From Clostridium sp. (GTDB taxonomy: Bacteria > Bacillota > Clostridia > Lachnospirales > Lachnospiraceae), in the NCBI GenBank assembly GCA_023664775.1, contig JAMPEW010000001.1, forward strand, positions 62,001 through 126,000: a stretch of 64,000 bases of DNA. Direction: 5' to 3'. This document shows, piece after piece, positions 43,582-52,417 of this stretch (positions are counted from its first letter, which is position 1; each line of letters starts with the position of its first letter). Made by a program: the position numbers and the translations under genes. The notes beneath the pieces are model-generated. The model was not told the origin of the DNA, did not search any database, and saw only the letters and a list, made by a program, of their open reading frames with translations.

Positions 43582-43689
43582 TTAATGACAAATCAGATAA
43601 ATGAATGTCAGCAATGCTAATATGAACGAACCAAAGGCCATAAGGTCTTTGAAGTCAAATAATTTCTTATTCTTCTTTTTTCTGTTCAT
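43582..43689 (-). CDS. Putative holin-like toxin peptide (35 residues)
   Basis: The 35-codon frame encodes a basic start (MNRKKKNKK) and one membrane helix (LMAFGSFILALLTFIYLI). The pattern LMxFGxFIxALLTFI is that of the putative holin-like toxin family (Hol_Tox) of Firmicute type I toxins. GGGGGTGG lies five bases before the ATG, and an in-frame ATG at 43704 is an alternative start. A promoter (43756-43784) and terminator frame the gene. Such peptides depolarise membranes when overproduced and are silenced by an antisense RNA. Confidence 0.78.
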   Translation of the reverse strand: MNRKKKNKKLFDFKDLMAFGSFILALLTFIYLICH

Positions 43690-43755
43690 AAGCACCACCC
43701 CCATTCTATGTAGAATAGAGGTCAGCCACCCTGTAACACGATTGCTCCCATAGAC

Positions 43756-43784
43756 ATCATAACATGCTGCCAGTTCCTTTACAA
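43756..43784 (-). promoter_or_regulatory. Promoter of the holin-like toxin gene
   Basis: On the minus strand TTGTAA (43779-43784) and TATGAT (43756-43761) are 17 bases apart. Transcription would start near 43749, leaving a leader of about 60 bases with the ribosome binding site GGGGGTGG. Confidence 0.65.
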
Positions 43785-44073
43785 CTATTTTTAACGATTT
43801 GCGTTAAGAAGTTTGCGTTTGTTTTATATATATTTTTTTATAAATACTTTTTTGAAATAATTATTGCATACTAAACATAATATACCGGTATTGGGTTATT
43901 CGTCAAAAATATAAGTATGGAAATTATGGAAGCACTGTGTTATTATAAGTGTTGGTTTGTGTGTAACGCCGCAAAGTGCCCAAAAAATTGGTGTAGTAAA
44001 TGGTGTAATAAGAAAATAGAGAAAAACGAAAAACCCAGTAAAATCAAGGGTTTCAGAGGAGGAAATGTAAAAA
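43785..44073. other. Intergenic region before ychF
   Basis: A/T-rich sequence with the repeated 7-mer TGGTGTA (at 43990 and 44002) and an inverted repeat AAACCC / GGGTTT (44032-44054) just before the ychF ribosome binding site. A frame from 43917 with six Cys runs through ychF's start but has no ribosome binding site and is not called. Nothing else convincing is seen. Confidence 0.45.
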
Positions 44074-45171
44074 GTGAAACTAGGAATCGTCGGGCTCCCG
44101 AATGTGGGAAAAAGTACATTATTTAATTCGCTTACAAAGGCAGGCGCAGAATCTGCAAATTATCCGTTCTGCACCATAGATCCTAATGTTGGAGTTGTTC
44201 CCGTACCTGATAAAAGACTTGATGCCCTTACCAGCATGTACAATTCAGCAAAGACTACCCCTGCCGTTATCGAATTTGTGGATATCGCAGGTCTTGTAAA
44301 GGGAGCGTCAAAGGGCGAGGGCTTAGGCAACCAGTTTCTTTCCAATATAAGGGAGACGGATGCAATCGTCCATGTGGTAAGATGCTTTGAAGACGCAAAC
44401 GTAATCCATGTTGACGGAAGCGTTGACCCTATCAGGGATATTGAGACAATCAATCTTGAACTTATATTTGCTGATATCGAGGTGTTGGACAGGAGGATTG
44501 CAAAAACCACAAGAGGGGCAAATAACAATAAGATGCTTGCAAAGGAGCTTGAGCTGCAAAAAAATGTGAAGGCTCATCTTGAGGAGGGCAAGCTTGCCAT
44601 TTCATATGAAACAGATGATGAGGACGAGATAAAATGGCTCAAGGAATATAATCTGCTTACGGGAAAGCCTGTTATATTTGCGGCAAATGTTTCCGAGGAG
44701 GATATTGCGGATGACGGTGCCTCCAATACGTATGTCCAAACAGTAAAGGAATATGCAGGAAAATTTGGCAGTGAGGTATTTGCAGTCTGTGCTCAGATTG
44801 AACAGGAAATATCGGAGCTTGACGATGATGAGAAAATGATGTTTTTGGAGGAGCTTGGCGTTTCCGAGTCAGGTCTGGACAAGCTGATAAAGGCAAGCTA
44901 CTCGCTTCTTGGACTGATTAGCTATCTGACGTCAGGCGAGGATGAAACAAGGGCGTGGACGATTACGAAGGGAACAAAAGCACCTCAGGCAGCAGGAAAA
45001 ATCCACACGGATTTTGAAAGAGGCTTTATAAAGGCGGAGGTTGTTGCCTTTAATGACCTTATGGAAGCAGGCACCATGCTTGCAGCAAAGGAAAAGGGAC
45101 TTGTGAGACAGGAAGGCAAGGAATATGTCGTAAAGGATGGCGACGTAATTCTTTTCAAATTTAATGTTTGA
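44074..45171 (+). CDS. ychF: Obg-like ATPase YchF
   Basis: A 365-residue translation-linked P-loop protein. G1 is GLPNVGKST near the N-terminus, G3 is DIAGLVKGASKGEGLG, and the G4 position reads NVSEED, the NxxE that favours ATP over GTP in this family. A C-terminal TGS domain contains TSGEDETRAWTITKGTKAPQ and FERGFIKAEV. The GTG start at 44074 has AGAGGAGG about 11 bases upstream. It is unlinked functionally to the neighbouring lgt. Confidence 0.94.
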   Translation: MKLGIVGLPNVGKSTLFNSLTKAGAESANYPFCTIDPNVGVVPVPDKRLDALTSMYNSAKTTPAVIEFVDIAGLVKGASKGEGLGNQFLSNIRETDAIVHVVRCFEDANVIHVDGSVDPIRDIETINLELIFADIEVLDRRIAKTTRGANNNKMLAKELELQKNVKAHLEEGKLAISYETDDEDEIKWLKEYNLLTGKPVIFAANVSEEDIADDGASNTYVQTVKEYAGKFGSEVFAVCAQIEQEISELDDDEKMMFLEELGVSESGLDKLIKASYSLLGLISYLTSGEDETRAWTITKGTKAPQAAGKIHTDFERGFIKAEVVAFNDLMEAGTMLAAKEKGLVRQEGKEYVVKDGDVILFKFNV

Positions 45172-45181
45172 TATGATAGAA

Positions 45182-45251
45182 ATGAGTAAAATATACTACT
45201 ATCAAAATTTAGTTGTATAACAGACATCTTCAAAAGTAGTAGTTTGCTCAT
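45182..45251. repeat. Imperfect inverted repeat downstream of ychF
   Basis: ATGAG ... TACTACT (45182-45200) mirrors AGTAGTA ... CTCAT (45235-45251) around a 34-base loop. It ends about 20 bases before the lgt ribosome binding site. It has no clear T run, so it is an unassigned structure, not a terminator. Confidence 0.45.
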
Positions 45252-45286
45252 GGCTGTTTAATACGAGGCAGCAGAGAGGACAAATT

Positions 45287-46225
45287 ATGTATGATATAAG
45301 ATTTCCAGGTCTTGGAATTGTTTTGAAAAATATAAAAGACGGTTTTTTCATCTTCGGCTTTGAAATTAAATTTTATGGAGTTATCATTGCACTTGGATTT
45401 CTGTTTGCGTATATACTGGTGTCCAAGGAGGCAAAGAGAACAGGACAAAATGATGAGCTTTATCTTGACTATGTTCTGTGGCTGATTATACCGGCTATAC
45501 TTGGTGCAAGGGCTTATTATATTATTTTTAGCTGGCGGGATTATTTTCAGGCGGGAAAAGGCTTTAAGAATACCCTGATAGACGTTATCAATATAAGAAA
45601 CGGAGGACTTGCCATTTATGGAGGCGTCATTGCAGGCGTGATTGTCACAATTATATTTGCAAAGAAAAAAAAGGTAAGCTTTCCCCTTATGGCTGACACA
45701 ATATCCATAGGGCTTCTTATCGGGCAGATTATGGGAAGATGGGGCAACTTCCTTAACCGGGAAGCCTTTGGAGAGTATACGGATTCTATTCTTGCAATGC
45801 AGCTTCCTGTTAATTATTTCAGTGAAAACTCAAACTTAAACGGACTTGTTTCGTCGGGAGTCATTACCCAGAAAATGGCAGAAAATGTAGTTACCATTGA
45901 CGGGATGCATTGGATAAGCGTTCATCCCACCTTTCTTTATGAATCGCTGTGGAACCTTGCGCTTCTCGTTATTATAATGCTATACAGAAAATATAAGAAG
46001 TTTGATGGAGAGCTGTTTTTAATGTATCTGTGGGGATATGGACTTGGACGTGTGTGGATTGAAGGGCTTAGAACAGACTCCCTCATGATTTCAGGACTTA
46101 ACATTCGTGTTTCCCAGCTTTTGGCTGCTATATGTGTTCTTGCGGCATCTATAATACTTGTAAAAAAACGTATGGATTATGCGAAAGTGGAGGTTGAAAA
46201 AAGTAAAGTGGAGGTTGATGAATAA
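45287..46225 (+). CDS. lgt: Prolipoprotein diacylglyceryl transferase Lgt
   Basis: A 312-residue membrane enzyme that transfers diacylglycerol from phosphatidylglycerol to the lipobox Cys of prelipoproteins. About seven helices are visible. The family signature GRWGNFLNREAFG (near residue 149) is present, along with RNGGLAIYGGVIAG (near 105) and the late HPTFLYESLWN (near 211). The C-terminus after residue 295 is a charged repeat (KVEVEKSKVEVDE) beyond the family core. It is followed by a terminator. Confidence 0.94.
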   Translation: MYDIRFPGLGIVLKNIKDGFFIFGFEIKFYGVIIALGFLFAYILVSKEAKRTGQNDELYLDYVLWLIIPAILGARAYYIIFSWRDYFQAGKGFKNTLIDVINIRNGGLAIYGGVIAGVIVTIIFAKKKKVSFPLMADTISIGLLIGQIMGRWGNFLNREAFGEYTDSILAMQLPVNYFSENSNLNGLVSSGVITQKMAENVVTIDGMHWISVHPTFLYESLWNLALLVIIMLYRKYKKFDGELFLMYLWGYGLGRVWIEGLRTDSLMISGLNIRVSQLLAAICVLAASIILVKKRMDYAKVEVEKSKVEVDE

Positions 46226-46290
46226 CACTCACTGTACAATATGCACAAAAACAAAACATATGTTTTGTGACATTTTAAGCTGATAATGCA

Positions 46291-46329
46291 AAAAGAATTG
46301 CGATTTGCCTATTGCAATTCTTTTTTTTA
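46291..46329 (+). terminator. Intrinsic terminator of lgt
   Basis: AAAAGAATTGC (46291-46301) pairs perfectly with GCAATTCTTTT (46314-46324), followed by more T. It isolates the dcw operon that begins with mraZ. Confidence 0.93.
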
Positions 46330-46347
46330 TGTAATAAAATGTGTGAA

Positions 46348-46390
46348 GTGGGTGCTAAGTGGTGTTAAAGGTGTAGCTTAGTGGAGTTAC
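46348..46390 (+). promoter_or_regulatory. MraZ operator: 11-base tandem repeats
   Basis: GTGG-type boxes start at 46348, 46359, 46370 (degenerate, GGTGT) and 46381, exactly 11 bases apart. Regularly spaced GTGG repeats upstream of mraZ are the known binding sites of the MraZ repressor. A possible -10 box, TATAAA, follows at 46400-46405. Confidence 0.72.
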
Positions 46391-46452
46391 ATAACACCAT
46401 ATAAATTTACTTAGGGGAGACGTTCCCTGGGTAGAAAGGATAAAAGCGGAAG

Positions 46453-46896
46453 ATGACAAAGGGCATGAAAGGCGAATCAAATCATACGCTGGACGCAAAG
46501 GGCAGATTAATTATACCGACAAGGCTTAGAATGGGTCTTGGAGATAATTTTGTTCTTTGTCAGGGCATGGACCATAATATATATGCTTATCCGGAAAGTG
46601 AGTGGGAAGCTTTTTCAGAAAAATTAAATGCCCTGCCCATCTCTAATATAACCGCACGTAGGTTTAAAAGCTTCTTTCAAGGCTCAGCATTTGACTGTGA
46701 GGTCGACGGACAGTACAGAATTGTTATCCCACAAAAATTAAGAACGTGGGCGAACATAGATAAGGAGGTTGTCCTTGTTGGAAATGGCTCTGTGGCAGAA
46801 ATATGGGATAAGGCTTCCTGGGAGGAGTTTAACAGCGTGGATAACATGGATATCAATGAGATAGCAATGGAAGTAAGCGCCCAATATGGAATATAG
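46453..46896 (+). CDS. mraZ: Transcriptional regulator MraZ
   Basis: A 147-residue AbrB-fold protein with two copies of the domain: the first contains [17 protein letters not shown] and the second [16 protein letters not shown]. It binds the repeats before its own operon and represses the division and cell wall cluster. ATG 46453 is used, although ATG 46465 would give a start closer to relatives; ribosome binding sites for both are imperfect. It begins the long dcw operon. Confidence 0.94.
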   Translation: MTKGMKGESNHTLDAKGRLIIPTRLRMGLGDNFVLCQGMDHNIYAYPESEWEAFSEKLNALPISNITARRFKSFFQGSAFDCEVDGQYRIVIPQKLRTWANIDKEVVLVGNGSVAEIWDKASWEEFNSVDNMDINEIAMEVSAQYGI

Positions 46897-46906
46897 GAGA
46901 CAGAAA

Positions 46907-47854
46907 ATGGAATTTAAACACATTTCGGTTCTTCTTGACGAAACAATAGACAGCTTAAATATAAAGCCAAATGGAATATATGTTGATGGGACATTAGGCG
47001 GCGGCGGTCATTCAATGGAAATATGCAAACGTCTCAGTGCGGACGGAAGGCTGATTGGAATAGACCAGGATTTGGATGCTATAGCCGCAGCAACAAAGAG
47101 GCTTGCTAACTACATGGACAAGGTGACAATCGTTCATAGTAATTATCAGGATATAGACTCCATATTAAAAGGGCTGTCCGTCGGCGGTGTCGACGGCATA
47201 GTCCTTGACCTTGGGGTTTCCTCATATCAGCTTGACAATGCTGACAGGGGATTTACATACAAAGAAGATACGCCCCTTGATATGCGTATGGATCAAAGTA
47301 TGGAAGCTACGGCAAAGGATATCGTAAACGGCTATTCTGAAAAGGAGCTGTTTCGGGTAATCAGAGACTATGGTGAGGAAGGCTTTGCAAAAAACATAGC
47401 AAAGCATATTGTGAGAGCGAGACAGGAAAAGGATATAGAAACGACGGGAGAGCTTAATGAAATAATAAAAGCGGCGATACCTGCCAAGGTAAGGCAGGGC
47501 GCAGGACATCCTTCTAAAAAAACATTTCAGGCTATCAGAATAGAACTCAATCATGAGCTTAGTGTATTGGAAAATTCCATAGATAAAATGATAGAACTCC
47601 TTAATCCGGGTGGGAGGCTTTCCATTATAACCTTTCATTCCTTGGAGGATAGGATTGTAAAAAATATATTCAGAAGAAATATGTCGCCATGCATATGTCC
47701 GCCGAATTTTCCGGTATGTACATGCGGGCGGGTTCCGACAGGAACGGTAATCACGAGAAAACCTGTTGTGCCAAGCGAAAAGGAGCTTGAGGAAAACAGG
47801 AGGGCAAAAAGCTCAAAATTAAGAGTGTTTGAAAAATCAATTGCGTCACCATAG
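46907..47854 (+). CDS. rsmH: 16S rRNA m4C1402 methyltransferase RsmH (MraW)
   Basis: A 315-residue SAM-dependent enzyme that methylates N4 of C1402 in 16S rRNA. It starts [15 protein letters not shown], has motif I in [14 protein letters not shown] (near residue 28), [11 protein letters not shown] (near 100) and the C-terminal [14 protein letters not shown] 46907 has AGGAGA about six bases upstream. Conserved place after mraZ. Its stop codon lies within the hairpin of the ftsL leader module. Confidence 0.94.
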   Translation: MEFKHISVLLDETIDSLNIKPNGIYVDGTLGGGGHSMEICKRLSADGRLIGIDQDLDAIAAATKRLANYMDKVTIVHSNYQDIDSILKGLSVGGVDGIVLDLGVSSYQLDNADRGFTYKEDTPLDMRMDQSMEATAKDIVNGYSEKELFRVIRDYGEEGFAKNIAKHIVRARQEKDIETTGELNEIIKAAIPAKVRQGAGHPSKKTFQAIRIELNHELSVLENSIDKMIELLNPGGRLSIITFHSLEDRIVKNIFRRNMSPCICPPNFPVCTCGRVPTGTVITRKPVVPSEKELEENRRAKSSKLRVFEKSIASP

Positions 47855-47870
47855 GTTAGTGGCGTTCAAA
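47844..47870 (+). promoter_or_regulatory. Leader module before ftsL: hairpin, GTTCAAA, ribosome binding site
   Basis: CGTCAC (47844-47849) pairs with GTGGCG (47859-47864) over a nine-base loop, and GTTCAAAAAGGGAGA follows. It overlaps the rsmH stop codon and so ends one reading frame and starts the next; see the similar modules before SCP2, mraY, murD and mntP. Confidence 0.5.
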
Positions 47871-47885
47871 AAGGGAGATGAATAC

Positions 47886-48374
47886 ATGAACGAGAGAACA
47901 AGGAGTATGGGCTATGTAGTTGAGGGCAGCGTTGTAAGAAAGTTGAATGAAGCGCCTGCCAGACGGCTTAGGCCTGAAGCTGAACCGCCAAGGAAAAATA
48001 AAAATGAAAACAAGAGACAGGGCGTTCCTGCATCGCTTGACAGGGCACTTGCATTTAATCTCAAATATACAATATTTGTTGTTGCGTCCGTATGTATCAT
48101 GATTGCCGCATGTGTTGTGATGCTATACATGGAAACAAGGGTGAATGAGCTGAAAAGAAACATAAACAGCTTAGAGGCACTGGTTGAGGAGGCACAGACA
48201 GATAATGCGGCATATAAGTCGAGCATAGAAAGCATGTATACATTAGATGAAATATATGATGTGGCGACAAATGAGCTTGGAATGGTCTATGCAAGAAGCG
48301 GGCAGATTATATATTACGAGAGCGCAGATGAGGATTATGTAAAGCAATATCGCGATGTTCCTGAGGCGAATTAG
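47886..48374 (+). CDS. ftsL: Cell division protein FtsL-like
   Basis: A 162-residue single-pass membrane protein. A basic N-terminus with RRLRPEAEPPRKNKNENK precedes a membrane helix (about residues 61-83), then a coiled coil with VNELKRNINSLEALVEEAQ (about 88-115). That layout and its place between rsmH and the class B PBPs identify FtsL/DivIC-like proteins, which diverge strongly. It should join the septal complex with FtsQ/DivIB. ATG 47886 has GGGAGA six bases upstream. Confidence 0.85.
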   Translation: MNERTRSMGYVVEGSVVRKLNEAPARRLRPEAEPPRKNKNENKRQGVPASLDRALAFNLKYTIFVVASVCIMIAACVVMLYMETRVNELKRNINSLEALVEEAQTDNAAYKSSIESMYTLDEIYDVATNELGMVYARSGQIIYYESADEDYVKQYRDVPEAN

Positions 48375-48420
48375 CCTCGGGAAATTTTGGTGTTAGGAAA
48401 AGACAAAGGTGGAATGTTGA

Positions 48421-50475
48421 ATGGCAAAAAAAAATCGTAGGTTTTTGGCAAAGATGAAAAAGAGACTGCTGATTGCTATGGGAGCTTTTTTAGCAGTTTT
48501 TGCCGTTCTTATCGTGAACCTTATCAATATAACGGTAAGCAAGGGGGCAAAGTATGAGCAGAATGTTTTGGCGCAGCAGGGCTATTCAAGCACGGTAATT
48601 CCTTACAGGCGCGGGGACATTATAGATGCAAACGGCACAGTGCTTGCCACTACAAAAAAAGTTTACAATTTGATACTTGAACCGAAAAATATTCTCAATC
48701 CCATAAATAAAGATGCAACAGACGTCACAAAAAATGCCATAAAGCAGTATTTTGGCTTTACGGATGCAGAGCTGAACCAGTTTTTGTCAAACGAAAACTC
48801 TTATTATGAAATTGCAAAGAAAAAGCTTGCATATGAAGAAGTTAAGCCTTTTCAGGACTATTGTAAGTCTGATGAGGGTAAACTTGTAACAGGCGTATAT
48901 CTTGAGGAAGAATACGTGCGCATTTATCCCAACAATGAGCTTGCATGCCACCTGCTTGGATTTACTGTAAGCGGAAATGTGGGGCTGTATGGTATAGAGC
49001 AGAATTATAACAGCTATTTAAACGGCTATAACGGCAGGCAGTATTCCTATCTCAATGAGGATTACAGCATGACACAGACGATAGAGCCGGCAGTAAACGG
49101 CTATAACCTCGTTACAAGCATTGACGCTAAGCTGCAATCCATTGTACAGGAAAATGTGGACGAGTTTATGAATGGGGAGGAGAGCGCCCGCAATGTATCG
49201 GTGCTTGTGATGGACCCGAAAACCTGCAATATACTTGCGCTGTATAACTCCCATACCTTTGACCCGAATGACGCATATGATACTGATGCTGTAAGGTATC
49301 AGTTTCCTGATATGACGGATGAGGAATTTAAGGAATACATGGAAAATGCCACGGATGATGAAAGGGTTGAGGCGCTCAACAAGCTTTGGCGAAACTTTGC
49401 AGTCAGTGATGTTTATGAGCCAGGCTCCACATACAAGGCATTTACCGTTGCAGGCGCATTAGAGGAAAGCGTAATAGACAAGAATGATCTGTTTTTCTGC
49501 GATGGTGGTGAGCAGAAGGATATATATTATATACAATGCTGGTATCATGCGGGACATGGAGAACAGACCATTGCACAATCCATAGAAAATTCCTGCAATG
49601 ATGCACTGATGCAGATTGCGGCAAAGGAAGGGGCGACAAGATTTGACAAATATCAGGTGCGCTTCGGCTTTGGGCAAATGACAAATGTTGATATACCGGG
49701 GGAACCCGACGAGGCATCCTTCAGCCTTGTTGTATATCATAAGGACACGTTAAATGAGGTTGAGCTTGCGACCTCCTCCTTTGGACAGGGCGTGTGTGTA
49801 TCGATGGTACAGCTTGGCACGGCATTTTGTTCCCTTATAAATGGTGGGTATTACTATGAACCCAGCGTAGTACAGAAAATTGAGGATGAAAATGGAAACA
49901 TAATTGACAGTAAGGAAAACGTGCTTGTAAGAAGGACCATTTCCGAGGAAACCTCAGCCACAATGAGAAATATACTTTTTCAGGTTATTGAGGAAGGAAC
50001 AGGCGAGCTTGCAGGCGTTGAAGGCTACGAGGTAGGAGGAAAAAGTGGAACTGCTGAGAAGCTGCCACGTGGAAATGGTAAATATATTCTGTCATTTATA
50101 GGCTTTGCCCCGATTGATGACCCTAAGGTAATGATTTATGTTGTTGTTGATGAACCGGGGGAGCAGTCCAACAGCCTTGCGGCTAAAAATTTGTTCAGGG
50201 AAATTTCAAAGGATGTATTTCCTTATATGAACATATATAAGACAAATGACAATTACGATATTGATTATGATAATGCCACAAACGAGGTTATAGACGGAAT
50301 TTACGGGGATGTAATTCCTGAAAATGATATTGCAGGTGGAGAAAATCCTTATGGGGATGACGCTGAGAGCGGTTCTACAGAGGAAGGAACCACAGAGGAA
50401 GAACCCGAAAACGGTGACACAGAGGGCAATACTGAGGAAAGTAATACAGAGGAAGGCCCTGAAGGTGCAGAATAA
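48421..50475 (+). CDS. Class B penicillin-binding protein (peptidoglycan transpeptidase), first of two
   Basis: A 684-residue transpeptidase with one N-terminal membrane helix (about 13-35), a dimer/pedestal domain and a C-terminal transpeptidase domain. The catalytic triad motifs are GSTYK (Ser near 336), SCN (near 390) and KSGTAEK (near 540). The last 70 residues are a Glu/Thr/Gly-rich tail outside the fold. The place in the dcw cluster indicates septal FtsI. The next gene is a second class B PBP, so the pair may be division and SpoVD-type enzymes. Confidence 0.92.
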   Translation: MAKKNRRFLAKMKKRLLIAMGAFLAVFAVLIVNLINITVSKGAKYEQNVLAQQGYSSTVIPYRRGDIIDANGTVLATTKKVYNLILEPKNILNPINKDATDVTKNAIKQYFGFTDAELNQFLSNENSYYEIAKKKLAYEEVKPFQDYCKSDEGKLVTGVYLEEEYVRIYPNNELACHLLGFTVSGNVGLYGIEQNYNSYLNGYNGRQYSYLNEDYSMTQTIEPAVNGYNLVTSIDAKLQSIVQENVDEFMNGEESARNVSVLVMDPKTCNILALYNSHTFDPNDAYDTDAVRYQFPDMTDEEFKEYMENATDDERVEALNKLWRNFAVSDVYEPGSTYKAFTVAGALEESVIDKNDLFFCDGGEQKDIYYIQCWYHAGHGEQTIAQSIENSCNDALMQIAAKEGATRFDKYQVRFGFGQMTNVDIPGEPDEASFSLVVYHKDTLNEVELATSSFGQGVCVSMVQLGTAFCSLINGGYYYEPSVVQKIEDENGNIIDSKENVLVRRTISEETSATMRNILFQVIEEGTGELAGVEGYEVGGKSGTAEKLPRGNGKYILSFIGFAPIDDPKVMIYVVVDEPGEQSNSLAAKNLFREISKDVFPYMNIYKTNDNYDIDYDNATNEVIDGIYGDVIPENDIAGGENPYGDDAESGSTEEGTTEEEPENGDTEGNTEESNTEEGPEGAE

Positions 50476-50547
50476 CAGTTTTTCATGTTATACATTTTTG
50501 CTTTTTGAAATACAATTTAATAATAATGTTCGTTTCAGGTCATGGGT

Positions 50548-52341
50548 ATGGAAGACAAAAAATCAGATTTGTTCCTCGTCCACAGCATGAAAAGGCTTAC
50601 ATTTTTTGTGACTGTCATCATAATATTTTCGATTGTAGTAGCCGTAAGAATTTATTTGTTGATGGTTTCGGGCGCAGGAGAGTATGGGGAAATGGCTATC
50701 CTTGTACAGGAAAGGGAGAGAAGCATAAAGGCAAGACGTGGAATTATATATGACAGAAACGGAGTCTGCCTTGCATCAAATAAGCCTGTTTGCTCAATAT
50801 CGGTTATTCACAATCAGATAACCGAGCCTGAAAGGGTCATAGAGGTCTTGTCCACCAAGCTTGATATGGACGAGGCAGAGATAAGGAAACGGGTTGAAAA
50901 GGTATCTGCAAGGGAAAAAATAAAAAGTAATGTTGATAAGGAAACTGCTGATGCGATCCGTGAGCTTAATTTAGACGGCGTTATGGTGGATGACGATTAC
51001 AAAAGATACTATCCCTACAGCACGCTTGCCTCGAAAATTATAGGCTTTACCGGTGCAGATAATCAGGGGATTGTAGGAATTGAAGTACAGTATGATGATG
51101 TGCTTGCGGGAACGGATGGGAGTATCAATACCCTTACGGACGCAAGGGGAATAGAAATAGAAAATAAGGCTAAGACACGGGTGGAGCCGGTTCCCGGCAA
51201 CAATCTCGTGCTTACAATAGATGCAAATATACAAACCTATATAGAAACAAAGGCAATGGAAATTCTGCATAAGAAATCAGCCAAACGGGTTTGTATCATA
51301 ATTATGAATCCTCAAAACGGCGAGATTTACGGTTTGACGGATGTACCTGAATATGACCTTAATGATCCATTTACGCTTAATGTGGAGCTTCCTGAGGGCA
51401 CAACTGATAAGGAAAAACAGGATATGCTGAATCAGATGTGGAGATGCTTTCCGATAAGTGACACATATGAGCCGGGTTCTGCATTTAAGATTGTGACGGC
51501 GACAGCCGCACTTGAGGAAGGGGTTGTAAAGGAGGATGACGGCTTTTATTGTCCGGGGTACAGAGTTGTTGAGGATAGAAGAATAAGGTGTCATAAGGTT
51601 GCAGGGCATGGACAGGAAACCTTCAAGGAAGGAATTATGAATTCCTGCAATCCCGTGTTTATGGATGTGGGACTAAGGCTTGGCAAGGATAATTTTTACA
51701 AGTACCTGAAGGCACTTGGACTTTTTGAGAAAACAGGCATAGACCTTCCCGGCGAGGCTGCCTCCATATTTCATAAGCAGGAGAATGTAAAAACCGTTGA
51801 CATGGCTGTAATGTCCTTTGGACAGTCCTTTCAGATAACACCGCTGCAGCTTATGAGGGCTGCGTCGGCGGTTGTGAATGGTGGAAGGCTTATCACACCG
51901 CATTTTGGCTTATATGTAACTGACCAAAACAATAATATAATTGAAAAGCTTGAATATGAGGAAACGGACGGTGCCGTATCAGAGGAAACATCAGAGAAGA
52001 TGAAATATCTTCTTGATGCCGTTGTCTCGGAGGGAACAGGCGGTAAGGCTTACGTTGAAGGGTTCGACATAGGGGGAAAGACGGCTACAAGCGAGAAGCT
52101 GCCACGTGGAAATGGAAAGTACATTGCATCATTTTTGGGCTTTGCCCCGTCAGACAATCCACAGGTTATGGTGCTTGTGCTCATTGATGAGCCTGAAGGG
52201 GCCTATTATGGAGGAACAATAGCAGCTCCCGTTGCGGGGGAGGTTTTTAAAAATATATTGCCTTACATGGGTATTCAAAAGCACAGCGTTGAGGATAATG
52301 ATGCCGATACAGAAGAAACATGGGTTGACACCGTTTTTTAA
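50548..52341 (+). CDS. Class B penicillin-binding protein, second of two (SpoVD/FtsI-like)
   Basis: A 597-residue transpeptidase with a membrane helix (about 17-40), RRGIIYDRNG and the pedestal domain, then catalytic motifs GSAFK (Ser near 310), SCN (near 365) and KTATSEK (near 510), an Ala version of the usual KTG. That variant also occurs in other Firmicute SpoVD-like proteins. ATG 50548 has AGGT eight bases upstream; ATG 50542 would leave two. It may serve division or spore cortex; no other sporulation gene is nearby. Confidence 0.9.
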   Translation: MEDKKSDLFLVHSMKRLTFFVTVIIIFSIVVAVRIYLLMVSGAGEYGEMAILVQERERSIKARRGIIYDRNGVCLASNKPVCSISVIHNQITEPERVIEVLSTKLDMDEAEIRKRVEKVSAREKIKSNVDKETADAIRELNLDGVMVDDDYKRYYPYSTLASKIIGFTGADNQGIVGIEVQYDDVLAGTDGSINTLTDARGIEIENKAKTRVEPVPGNNLVLTIDANIQTYIETKAMEILHKKSAKRVCIIIMNPQNGEIYGLTDVPEYDLNDPFTLNVELPEGTTDKEKQDMLNQMWRCFPISDTYEPGSAFKIVTATAALEEGVVKEDDGFYCPGYRVVEDRRIRCHKVAGHGQETFKEGIMNSCNPVFMDVGLRLGKDNFYKYLKALGLFEKTGIDLPGEAASIFHKQENVKTVDMAVMSFGQSFQITPLQLMRAASAVVNGGRLITPHFGLYVTDQNNNIIEKLEYEETDGAVSEETSEKMKYLLDAVVSEGTGGKAYVEGFDIGGKTATSEKLPRGNGKYIASFLGFAPSDNPQVMVLVLIDEPEGAYYGGTIAAPVAGEVFKNILPYMGIQKHSVEDNDADTEETWVDTVF

Positions 52342-52376
52342 AATATATTATCTACAATAAAACAAATAAATGAAAG

Positions 52377-52410
52377 CGCCATACATACGTGGCGTTCAAA
52401 AGATAGGAGC
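52377..52410 (+). promoter_or_regulatory. Leader module before mraY: hairpin, GTTCAAAA, ribosome binding site
   Basis: CGCCA (52377-52381) pairs with TGGCG (52390-52394) over eight bases, followed by GTTCAAAAGATAGGAGC. Same order as before ftsL and murD. Confidence 0.5.
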
Positions 52411-52417
52411 AAAAAAT

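Noticed and set aside
43917-44126. Frame with six Cys (CYYKC, WCSKWC) as a possible Cys-rich peptide
   Set aside because: No ribosome binding site before its ATG, it runs over the ribosome binding site and start of ychF, and its end is out-of-frame ychF sequence.
52078-52092. KTAT in place of KTGT in the second PBP as a sign of lost activity
   Set aside because: The same Ala variant is known in other SpoVD-like PBPs, and the Ser-x-x-Lys and SCN motifs are intact.
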